From: Hsuehochloa calcarea
Lineage: Eukaryota > Streptophyta > Magnoliopsida > Poales > Poaceae
Assembly (NCBI GenBank): GCA_036346395.1
Contig: CM070602.1
Span: 16,439,098-16,503,097, forward strand
Direction of reading: 5' to 3'
DNA length: 64,000 bases
A program made the position numbers and the translations under genes. A model generated the notes under the pieces. The model saw only the letters and a program-made list of their open reading frames with translations, ran no database searches and was not told the origin of the DNA. This document shows, piece by piece, positions 55,387 to 64,000 of the stretch; the first letter of the stretch is position 1, and each line of letters begins with the position of its first letter.

Positions 55387-57746
55387 CTACCTTTTTGTAT
55401 TCTTTATCTGCATATGGTATCCTTCATGTCATATCTCCTTTTGTACTCCCTATATATATTGTTCATTGGACCCTCTTGAATATATATACAATATTCATAA
55501 CATGGTACCAGAGCTAGGGTACTAACCTAGCTCTTTTCGTTGCCACATCCTGCTGTCCGACGACTGCCGCCTGACGCCGTCACCCACTCCATCGCCGACC
55601 GGCCCGAATGACATCGTGAGTCGCCGCTCCCAAAGCCGCGCCGCCACCGCACCCGAAGCTGTTGCCGCGCCCAAATCCACGTCAATCTGAGGACGCACCA
55701 CCGTCGCCCGATCCAGACGGGTCCGTCCGACCCAAGGTCGCAGTCGCGTTGCTGTGTGTCGTGCCTCCGTCGGAAGACACGGGCCCAAAGCCACCTGTCG
55801 CCAGAGGGCCGCCTCCATCGACGCTGCGACCCCAACCCGCCAGGCCGCCGCTACCGCCGCCCAAACTGCCCTTCCCGCCGCCCACCTGATCCATGCAATG
55901 GTATTCACTACTCCAGGCGTCCTCGTCCTTTACCAGTTTCCTCTCTTGGTATCTTGCCGACACCCACATCTGATCCTCCTGATGGTGCTCCTTGTTACGT
56001 CCTTCGTGACCGGACATCCCTTTGACCTCCTGATCGTCTTGGCTTTGCTCTGATAGCTCATACTCTTTCTGTCACTGAGCCTAGTTCTTATCGTGAGGCT
56101 GCTCCTCATTCTGAGTGGCAACTCGCTATGGCAAAGGAACTTGATGCTCTTCGACGTACAGAGACTTGGGATATTATACCGACATCTGCGCATGCCCGTT
56201 CGATCACATGCAAGTGAGCGTACAAGATTAAGACTCGGTCTGATGGTACTATCGAGCGCTACAAGGCTCACCTTGTTGATTGCGGCTTTCAGCAGGAGTA
56301 CGACCGTGACTGCGATGAGACTTTTGCCCCTGTTGCCCATATAACCACTGTTCGCACTCTTGTTGCGGTTGCTTCTGTTCGCTGGTGGTCTATCTCTTAG
56401 CTGGATGTTAAGAATACTTTTCTTGATAGTATTTTGTATGAGGAGGTCTACATGCAGCTACCACCTGGGTATTCTGTTCCTGATGGGCAAGTCTGTCGTC
56501 TTCATCGCACTCTTTATGGCCTCAAACAAGCACGTCGTGCCTAGTTTGTATGTTTTACCTCAGTGATTACTACTGTCGGTTTCAGTATCAGTCCCCACAA
56601 CCCTGCTCTTTTTGTTCATGTCTCGTCTCGAGTAGGACACTGCTTCTTCGGTATGTTGATGCCATGCTCATCACTAGTGATGTTTTCTCATTCGTCACAT
56701 ATGTGAAGAAGCATCTCAATGAGCAATTTTGAATGACTGATCTTGGTTCTCTTACGTACTTTCTTGGGATTAAGGTCTCTTCCATGCCTAAGGGATACTA
56801 CCTCTCCCAGCAGAAGTATGTTCAGGATCTTCTTGATCGATCTGGTATGACTGACACTCGCACTGCTGAGACTCCCATGGAGCTATCCCTCCAGCTTCGT
56901 GCCATTGATGATGAATTTCTTGAGGATCCTACTCGATATCGTCATCTTGTTGGGAGTTTGGTGTACCTTGTGAGCATTCATCATGATATTGCTTATGATG
57001 TTCATATCTCGAGTCAGTTCATGGTTCATCCTGCCCATCTACACTACAGTCACATTCTTCGTGTTCTTCACTACTTGTGTGGGACTATCTCTCGTCGTTT
57101 ATTTTTTTCTAGCTTCACCTCACTACGACTTTAGGCGTACTCCGATGCGACCTGGGATAGTGATCCTTCTGACCGTCGTTCTCTTTCTGCTTACTGTGTT
57201 TTTCCGAACTCCTTCCTGATTGCCTAGAAGACAAAGAAGTAGATTGCAGGTTCTCGTTCGAGTGCAGAGACTCAGTTGAGAGCTATGGCAGCAGTGACAA
57301 CAGAGGTTACTTGGCTGAGATGGTTACTTGAAGATTTTGAAGTGCTTGTGATGGGACCTACGACTCTTTTGTCTGATAGTACACGTGCTATCAGTATTGT
57401 CCGGGACCCAGTAAAGCATGAGCTCACCAGACATATTGGTGTGGATACTTCATACACTCACTCACAGATGCAGGAGGGAGTACTTACTTTACAGTTTGTG
57501 CCCTCAGAGTTATAGGTTGATGACTTCTTCACGAAGCCACAGACTAAGGTACAACATTTGTATTTTCTCTCCAAACTCAGTGTGTGTAATCCACCATGAG
57601 TTTGAGAGGAGTGTTTGAATATGAGTCCTTTTTGTATTTCTTATATGTATATGATATCCTTATCTGTATATGTCATATCCCTTTTCGTACCCTTTATATA
57701 TATTGCACATTGGGCTCTCTTGAATATATATACAATATTCATAACA
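55387..57746 (+). mobile_element. Copia R, copy B: Copia element reduced to RT-RNase H, with 3' LTR
   Basis: The 5' LTR is truncated at its start (about 55387-55502), the PBS TGGTACCAGAGC is at 55503-55514 and the 3' LTR is 57612-57746 (135 bp; TGTTTGAATATG ... TATTCATAACA). RT starts near 56060 (EPSSYREAAPHSEWQLAMAKELDALRRTETWDII). The catalytic site reads RYVDAMLITSD. 56733-57134 (MTDLGSLTYFLGIKVSSMPKGYYLSQQKYVQDLLDRSGMTDTRTAETPMEL) is the best open stretch. RNase H reads METQLRAMAAVTTEVTWLRWLLEDFEVLVMGPTTLLSDSTRAISIVRDPVKHELTRHIGVDTSY. There is no gag, protease or integrase in only about 550 bp between the PBS and RT. Confidence 0.87.
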
Positions 57747-58085
57747 GTATCGTGTCAGCCTGGGCATGATTAGCCCAACGGGTCAAAATCGGCCTGTTTA
57801 GCCCATCTAGAAAAAGAGTGTCTGGTCCTAGTGGTTGTCGTGCCCGCCGCCGCACGTGCCACCTCCTCCTCTGCAGTCGCGCGCCGAGCTATACCAGTCA
57901 TGTCGTGCCTGAGCCAGCTTGTGCCAAGCATGTTACTGTGCGTGTCGTGCTGTGCTGACTCGCTGGGCCGAGATCGCGACTCAAGCACGGCACGGTGTGT
58001 TGGCCGTGTCGTGTTTGGACCGAACCAATAGTATCGTGCTTTGGGCTGGTCTGGCATGCACAACACGTCTGGACATATCTGCGCA
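57747..58085. repeat. CACGACACG-rich grass repeat, right part, host of Copia R
   Basis: It contains GTATCGTGTCAGCC, AGCACGGCACGG and GTCGTGCC motifs in both directions. The left part lies at about 55255-55386 and again at about 43000-43128. The flanks GTACC (left) and GTATC (right) could be a decayed Copia R target duplication. The repeat type is not identified. Confidence 0.55.
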
Positions 58086-58520
58086 TGTAATTCTTAGAGT
58101 ATTTTAGTTAACAAAGGAAAAGAGATTAGTTTGTAGACCTTGTGGTTAGTTGAATAATGATCAGGTTTTTATTGCGTGAAGCGATTGAGGGCAGCAATTC
58201 TGAGACAGGTGCATGAACATATGACGCGCATGTAGACATGGTCGATTTGCCAAATTAAAAGTTGGAAGACTCAAGTCGTCCTTACATTTTGTGCGTAGGT
58301 TAATCTTTATACGCTTTCGTCCAAGTAGAAGTAAAACTGATCTTCAAATATCGCAGCTGATATGTGTAGGTTTTACATGCACTTGTTGTTCAGCTGCCTG
58401 TGTTCTCTCGAGGAAGTTCTTCAAAAGAACCCCTTTGGAACTTTTTTCTAATTCCTTTGAGAATTAACTGTTTATATGAAATTCTTGCATTCTAAACGGT
58501 GCTTAAGTATTTTATGTAGG
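58086..58520. other. Unassigned sequence
   Basis: No feature is recognised. Composition is average and there are no long frames. Confidence 0.4.
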
Positions 58521-59068
58521 TGTCGTAGGGGCGGCCCCACCGGCTCTAACGACCAGCGAAGACCACAACCCCCTCGAAGGCCATGAGCCGGAGGTGCGGC
58601 TGGGTCCCCGGGGGTACTAATTACGCCTTCGGAAGGGCCTCGAAGGGCACACAAAGGCCACCTAGATTTCCATGTGGGCCGACGGCCGGAGGCGCTGTTG
58701 GGGGCCTCCTCAGGAGCGCCGAGGGACACCCCGCGCGGTGCCAAGGGTGGAGAGCACCGTTGGACCGAGCGTACCAGCCAAATGGACCAAGACCGGGAGG
58801 TCCACCATAAGTCGAAGGCTACGTATAGAGAAAGGAAAAGCATCTGTGACTCCTATAGGCATAGGGCCTTTTTATGAGCAGATCTGTAATCTTATGTATC
58901 ATGTCCGAAGGTTATAAATAGTCACCTCCCATGTAATAAACAAGACCTTTTTTGGGACACAATTAATACACATTTACTTCTACTGGTGCCCCTTCGAGGA
59001 TCCTTTGGTTCCCTTCGTAGCAACCGGGGGTCCTCTTTCTATACTGTTTAGTCCTCTTTGCTACGACA
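58521..59068 (+). repeat. Solo LTR of Tat2 type (548 bp)
   Basis: It starts TGTCGTAG and ends CTACGACA, a perfect 8-bp terminal inverted pair. It is similar to the Tat2 LTR at 34397-35030, including GGCCCCACCGGC near the start, TATAAATA (58913-58920), AATTAATACACAT and TTTGCTACGACA at the end. No 5-bp repeat flanks it (TGTAGG left, GCACGA right), so it may be recombinant or its flank may have been replaced by the neighbouring TIR element. Confidence 0.82.
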
Positions 59069-59156
59069 GCACGAAATGGAGAATTTTTAAAAAATAATAT
59101 TAATTTAATAAAGAATTACAAAAATGAGTAGTTAAAAAATATTACAAATTGGGCTA

Positions 59157-59290
59157 CTGTCGCCATTTGAAATTGCAACAGTACCCCTTGTCGTAATGTA
59201 AACAGTTATGTCGCAATTAGCGATAGGCTCCTGTCGACAATTCAAATGGCGATAGGAGACTCTTGCCAATTCAAATTGCGATAGGAGGTC
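59157..59290. repeat. Left subterminal palindromes of the TIR element
   Basis: An imperfect inverted pair, CTGTCGCCATTT / AATTGCAACAG, is at 59157-59181. TGTCGACAATTCAAATGGCG and AATTCAAATTGCGATAGGAG follow. Confidence 0.7.
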
Positions 59291-59949
59291 GAAATTGAAA
59301 TTAAATTACATAGATATTTTGATAATATCTTTAAGTATCCTCACATGGTTACTTGTACACACAATAAGAACAAATAATATCGTAAACACGAGACAAGCAT
59401 AAACACGTGTGGCCCCTGGCCTCGTTCGGCGGGCAGTTGCGAGCACTGATGCAAGTACATCAAAATCTCTGACGGTTGATGTACCCTACCGCCGCAAATA
59501 GCCTGCACAGGTGTCGCGATAGGGGGCTACGTCGGTTGGATCGCTCTGGGCGCACCACGCAGCTATGAAGCCCTAACAGAGAGTTAGATGGGAGTGCTCT
59601 CATAGTAGCGCCTACTCATCGTCGAAGTCATAGTCCCCAGTCTGTGCTCTCTCATGTGACACCAGCTTCTCGTCCCAAAGGGGTGTACAACCTGTGGAAC
59701 AATATGTTATGCATGTAAACAAGATGGAAATGCTGAAAGCACACATGACACGAGCATTAACCGACCTAGTCACTGGCTGCATCGCAACGGACGGCTCTGT
59801 GTAATCCTATTCTATGTATGGGTGGAACTAAGGACATGTCGAAACAAATTGGCATTAATAAATAGTGGAATTCAAAATAAACAAGTAGATGTGACTGTTT
59901 TAGGTGTACCTGCGAACTGTGCTGGAGTATTCCTGGTATGGTGCTACGA

Positions 59950-62170
59950 GGTCCCCGCTTGGCACGTCCGGGTGAGGAGCCGTGGGGCGTAATGCCCTGT
60001 GGCTCACCCCCCTATCCATGCACTACTAGGTCATGCATGCCCCTCAGCCTTTGGCACGATGTAAGCTATGCATCGTCTTGCCTTCTCCATGATCCGGTCC
60101 ATGGCGTCTCTGAGCTCGTGCTCCATCATGATGACACAATCCTCAATCATCATGCCACTAACGGTATGCATCGTCTTGTCTTCTCCATGATCCGGTCCAT
60201 GGTGTCTCGGGAGGTCGTGCTCCATCATGATGACACAATCCTCAATCATCACGCCACTAACGGAGCTCGCCAACGTGTACATCGCCTAGTTTATATCATT
60301 CTGTACACATAAATAATAAGTTAGAAACTGAAAACATGAAAATTAAATAAGAAGTATGGACCGTTCCATATGTATCGTGCGATGGAATGCAAAGCCCATC
60401 TAGGTGGGGCATATGTTGGTCGTCGCGGACTCATGTCGTGGTGTGTCGTCCATGACCCTAACGCAGTGGACCCTCGTTCGAGTGGAGTACTACTCAATGT
60501 ACTCTCTCATACGTCTAGTGATTGTAAGGAGCATCCTCTTGGACTACGTCCTCCGAGGCATGGAACCACTATGCAATCTAAGGGACCAGCTTCTCGGCCC
60601 AGGAAGTCCCACCAGATACTCTCTTCCTAGTGTACCTGTGGAAGACAAGATAATAAATTTATAAGTATGCAAGCCAAAGGCTACGACAAAATTAAACGTT
60701 AACTTACTGATGGACGTTCAGCGGCAATAGCTCCCCGAGCACTGTGACCTGCTATCATAGTCCGAACTGCCGCATCACCCGGTGCATGTGGTACTACTCC
60801 ACGAAGACGTCGTGCACCAAGCGACGCTACATGAGCCAGTACTCGGAGTCTAGTTGGTACAAGCTCGACAGGTCTCAGGGTGCGCTCGCATACACCCGCT
60901 TAGGGGTGTACGGTGTCCAGATGATGCATTCATTCGTCAACTAATCAAACATCGCAACATACTGTTGAGTAGGACAGGTCGTAGTGATTGGTGTGAACGT
61001 GACCTGTGGAGTAAAACAACAAAACCTGAGCACATGCAAATAAAGCACTTTACAAAATAGACTAAAGGTTCAAAAAAACTTACACATCGGTGACACAACA
61101 CCGTACCCATGGTCGGGCCATCCATGTCGTCATCAACAACGTACATGGCGATGGTGTAGGCTCCGAGGTCAAGCTTTGGTCGTTTTATCTGGAAACGCTC
61201 GAAGGACCACAACTGAAGAAGGAGCGAGCATCTAGACAGGACAGAACTATCACAGACCTAGTGACATGCGTCACACAGGGCGCGGTATATCGCGCACAGA
61301 ACCATCGGGCCCCAGGCATACGGTTGGATCTCCTCCTCCTCCATCTCCGCCAACTCCCGTGTGTAGCAGATCATGTGTTTGTCGACACTGTAGTCGTGGA
61401 ACCCATAGAACAGGATCCACCCGAACAGCCACAAGAAGTAGGCCTTGAAGTGCCCCCTCACTATGTAGTCGGATGAGTCATGTGCCATATGTTGCGGCTG
61501 CAAGAAGATAGAGTCTCGATACTAAGTTGAACAAAACAATTGAAGCAGAAACACAAGAGTTATAAATACTTACGTAGAACTGGCAGAGCCACTTCAGCGT
61601 CGCCATGTGTGTACTACTGAATTCTCTGTACCCAGCTTCGTGCAGCAGAGCACCCCTTGGAACCTCGCGAGGAGATCCGTGCGCCACGTCGGTGCGGCAT
61701 CGTTCGCCGCCAGGGGTAAGCCCGTGCACGACAAATCGGTCAGGAAGCCCACGTCCTCAAGCGTAGGCACCATCTCCCCACATCTCAAGCGTAGCCAGCT
61801 CCGTCAGGGAGCACCGGTCGTACGAAAACGCCCTCGACGTACGACCACCGCCCTCGATGTCCTGGTTGTCCCCCCACATCGCCTCCACCATCCTCGTTGG
61901 CGAGCAGTCCTGCCACTCTCAACCTACGTCGAAAGGATTAACAACATACGTGAGTCCGCTCCCACAAGTCAGATTGAAATTGAGTACACGAAGGTCATAA
62001 CTACACGTACCTGGTAACCCAACATGGGCATGGCAGTCGTAACGTGCCAAGCTCGATGGGTGCCTCGCCAGGCTGGGGGAGGACGGTACTGAGTCAGCTA
62101 CGATGATCAGTGTCAATGGTTGAATCAAGCATCTCGTATGGCCACTACGCAGCGTCTCCTGCGGCCGCAA
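59950..62170 (-). pseudogene. Plant mobile domain (PMD) gene remnant
   Basis: Minus-strand pieces in order: SGHTRCLIQP ... PSLARHPSSLARYD (62150-62030), LRCGEMVPTLEDVGFLTDLSCTGLPLAANDAAPTWRTDLLARF (61785-61655, the PMD core), GYREFSSTHMATLKWLCQFY (about 61640-61580), HFKAYFLWLFGWILFYGFHDYSVDKHMICYTRELAEMEEEEIQPYAWGPMVLCAIYRALCDAC (61460-61262), LLLQLWSFERFQIKRPKL ... VDDDMDGPTMGTVLC (61220-61090), YHMHRVMRQFGL (about 60780-60745), and a C-terminal helix repeated by a 98-bp duplication (60282-60031). Introns separate several pieces; at least one frameshift and stops are present. The PMD (PF10536) is thought to derive from transposon proteins; its biochemical role is unclear. Confidence 0.82.
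60067..60262. repeat. 98-bp tandem duplication in the PMD gene
   Basis: TATGCATCGTCTTG starts at 60067 and again at 60165, and the units agree over about 98 bp. Because 98 is not a multiple of three, the second copy is in another frame, although the protein still shows repeated GxMIEDCVIMMEH. Confidence 0.88.
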
Positions 62171-62828
62171 TACCTAAAAATTCATTGGTTACATTATTAA
62201 TAATACAAAACATAGACAAAAATTAATAAGAAATGACATATCTAATTTATTCAATTATTGCACATAAAAAATTCTACACGATTCGAAACTAATCTACAAA
62301 CAACTAAAATTATGTGCTACATAGCAATACATTCCACGTAGAACTATCTAATTAATTCAAGTATTGTACCCAAAAAATATACACGATTAATGACATATCC
62401 AATACTAAATGGCAAGATAATACACTATATAATAATGCATGGATAACTTTCTAAATAATTCACATGCTGCATCATAAATAAATAATATCTATTCGATAAA
62501 CTAAACTATACACATCTAAAATAATGTACTACAAAAATTACACTACATATCAATACATCTAAAATTATCTAATCTATTCAATTCTACATCGCTGGTTTTA
62601 TTTGCAAATCTACCATGGTTTCAAAATTAGATACAAACTTGCAAAAACATTTACCTGCAAGGTGGGCGACCGGATCCGCTATGAACCTCTCTCCCCTCCT
62701 CCACTACTTACCAGCAGTGCTTCGTTAGGTCACTCCTCCCTCTCCTCCTCTCCCTCCCTCCCCTCCCTCTTTCTTTTTTTCTCCGAATAAAAGTGACTTT
62801 CGGTCGATTTTTGGGGTTTTATAGGCTG
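62171..62828. other. AT-rich upstream part of the PMD element
   Basis: There is no open frame of note. A pyrimidine-rich stretch (CTCCTCTCCCTCCCTCCCCT) at about 62742-62765, on the side upstream of the minus-strand gene, could be its leader. Confidence 0.4.
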
Positions 62829-63000
62829 TCTCCTATCGCCATTTGAAATGGCGATGGATGGTGCGGTTCCCTGTCGCCATGGAATGGCGACAGGAGGGGG
62901 ATCTAGCGATAGTGGCGGTAAATGCCTGGTAGGTGAGCGACATGGGTATTGTCACCATTTTAAATGGTGATTTGGCCATGTTGTCATTTGAAATGGCAAC
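62829..63000. repeat. Right subterminal palindromes of the TIR element
   Basis: A perfect palindrome with ATCGCCATTT arms is at 62835-62855. Another with CTGTCGCCAT/ATGGCGACAG arms is at about 62871-62894. Diverged TGTCACCATTTTAAATGGTGA-type and TGTCATTTGAAATGGCAACA copies follow. Confidence 0.85.
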
Positions 63001-63095
63001 ATTAGCTTTTTTTTTTTAAAAAATTAACTATTTATTTTTTAATTTTTATTAAAAAATATTATTTAAAAAATGGAAATGGAGTAAGGTCCTTGGAA

Positions 63096-63407
63096 ACAGA
63101 ATAAAAAATATATTTCTAACACAATACCCAAATAGCCCCTAGTCTAAAAGCATTGATAGATTGGCATGTAAAAGGAAGAATACAATGTTTTTAAATCATT
63201 TTGAAGATTAGGGGGGAGGACCTTTGGGTTGCTTGGAACTTTGGATGACGAGAAGGAAAATTTCAAACCACAAAGGAATAAATAAAGGACTAAATACAGA
63301 CTACCATGTAGCCACTAGTTAGCAATTTGCAAACTCAAATGCACATGTTCTCCTAATCTAGGACGTTGACGTTCAGAGCAGTATGTCCACTCTTTTGAGG
63401 TCACTGT
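63096..63407. other. Unassigned sequence
   Basis: Nothing is recognised between the TIR element and the next Copia LTR. Confidence 0.4.
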
Positions 63408-64000
63408 TGTTAGATGTGTATTGTACAATGGGTTATTTGCATATATGCCACACATATACTTGTATATTATTGGCCTATTGGCCTCATATTGAATACAAAC
63501 GTTATTCATAACATGGTATCAGAGCGTACCTAGGGTTTCTTTTTCGCTGCCGTCGCTGGTTCTACTTTCTCAGCTGCCGTTGGTTTTGCCTATCGTCGCT
63601 TCGCTTGTCGCACTCATCTTCGTTACCGACGACGAGGCTCATCTCGCGGTGGATCCACGCTGAGGCTCACGGTCTTCCCCTATCGTCATGGACGTCCCGA
63701 CCGACCGCGTCTTCTTCGACGCGCTCCTCATCTGGCGCCTCGTCGGGTCGCGCCGCCTCTTTGGGCCAGGGGAGTTGCCGCTGTCGTCAAGGAGCCCGAT
63801 GAGGAGGCACGGCGCGGCCCGAAGCGACGACGATGGCTGCCATCGCCAAGGAGTCGCCGCCACACGGGAGAGCCCGCCGCCACTTTGGGCTGCCGCTGTC
63901 GGGAAGCCTCTCCACTCGCTGCGGTTTGAGTGGAGGAGGAGGGAGGCAGGATCTTGTCGAGCCTCTTTTTTCTGACTTTTCCTGCCACCCTATAGTCACC
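63408..64000 (+). mobile_element. Start of another short-LTR Copia element
   Basis: The LTR is 63408-63513 (106 bp; TGTTAGATGTG ... TATTCATAACA), with a TTGTATATTATTGG core, directly followed by the PBS. The leader is GC-rich with several overlapping frames and no domain within the window. The LTR end matches Copia R's (TATTCATAACA), so they may be relatives. Confidence 0.8.
63514..63525 (+). other. Primer binding site of the last Copia element
   Basis: TGGTATCAGAGC directly abuts the LTR end. Confidence 0.9.

Larger units (their letters stand above)
47500..57386 (+). repeat. Segmental duplication, copy B
   Basis: Direct repeat of 39118-45138, more complete on the left because it keeps the rest of L and the Copia S pol (48111-52149). 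Copia R continues past the shared end to its own 3' LTR at 57746. Confidence 0.92.
59075..63095 (-). mobile_element. TIR element carrying a plant-mobile-domain gene
   Basis: Ends are related AT-rich inverted sequences (left AATTTTTAAAAAATAATATT near 59077; right the complement near 63045-63090). Inside each lies a zone of small palindromes with GTCGCCATTT arms (59157-59290; 62829-63000). The minus-strand gene between them encodes a plant mobile domain. Such genes are often carried by transposons in grasses (established for Mutator-like and other groups); the superfamily here is not certain because the exact ends and target duplication were not resolved. Confidence 0.6.

Overview
The window is repeat-dense nuclear DNA from a grass. 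Four kinds of evidence point to Poaceae, possibly a panicoid (the finer placement is a guess): Tat-lineage and Tekay-type Gypsy retrotransposons, several Copia families, a plant-mobile-domain element, and grass-type F-box/LRR gene debris. I see no intact host gene, no rRNA or tRNA gene and no CRISPR array. Almost everything is transposable element sequence nested inside other elements.

Layout, left to right. (1) 1-18826 is the 3' part of a + strand Tat-lineage Gypsy element (Tat1) whose pol lies off the left edge. It has short tandem repeats, a long spliced ORF on the opposite strand (Transposase_28-like head and coiled-coil tail), a 246-bp tandem array, a polypurine tract and the 3' LTR (17983-18826). 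A Tekay-like Gypsy element (LTRs 2610-5790 and 11503-14657) sits inside the antisense gene and splits it. (2) Tat1 ends inside a minus-strand Copia element (18827-22068). (3) 22201-35030 is a second Tat element (Tat2) with pol debris, two tandem arrays, another antisense ORF and a 3' LTR. A family here called L has landed in it twice: a truncated copy at 25306-27822 and a solo LTR at 31948-33617 with a perfect 5-bp target duplication. (4) 35031-36686 is unassigned.

(5) 36692-57746 is a block built around a direct segmental duplication. Copy A (39118-45138) and copy B (47500-57386) each hold L sequence, the end of a short-LTR Copia element (S), an F-box/FBD pseudogene and a gag-less, integrase-less Copia element (R). 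They are separated by a Gypsy fragment in the order pol end - LTR - leader (45139-47499). Copy A has lost about 4 kb that copy B keeps. (6) 57747-64000 holds a CACGACACG-rich repeat, a solo LTR of Tat2 type, a TIR element carrying a broken plant-mobile-domain gene (about 59075-63095), and the first 0.6 kb of another short-LTR Copia element.

What stands out: single-base lesions concentrated at CAG/CTG sites break nearly every frame of the Tekay element and look like a consensus artefact rather than normal decay; a GTCGTA..TACGAC hairpin recurs in introns, spacer and U3 of Tat1; the two Tat elements share one architecture with spliced antisense genes; and the duplication has a foreign Gypsy piece at its breakpoint. 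Boundaries given without 'about' were read from terminal TG/CA, primer binding site (PBS), polypurine tract or target-duplication motifs. No alignment or database search was run.
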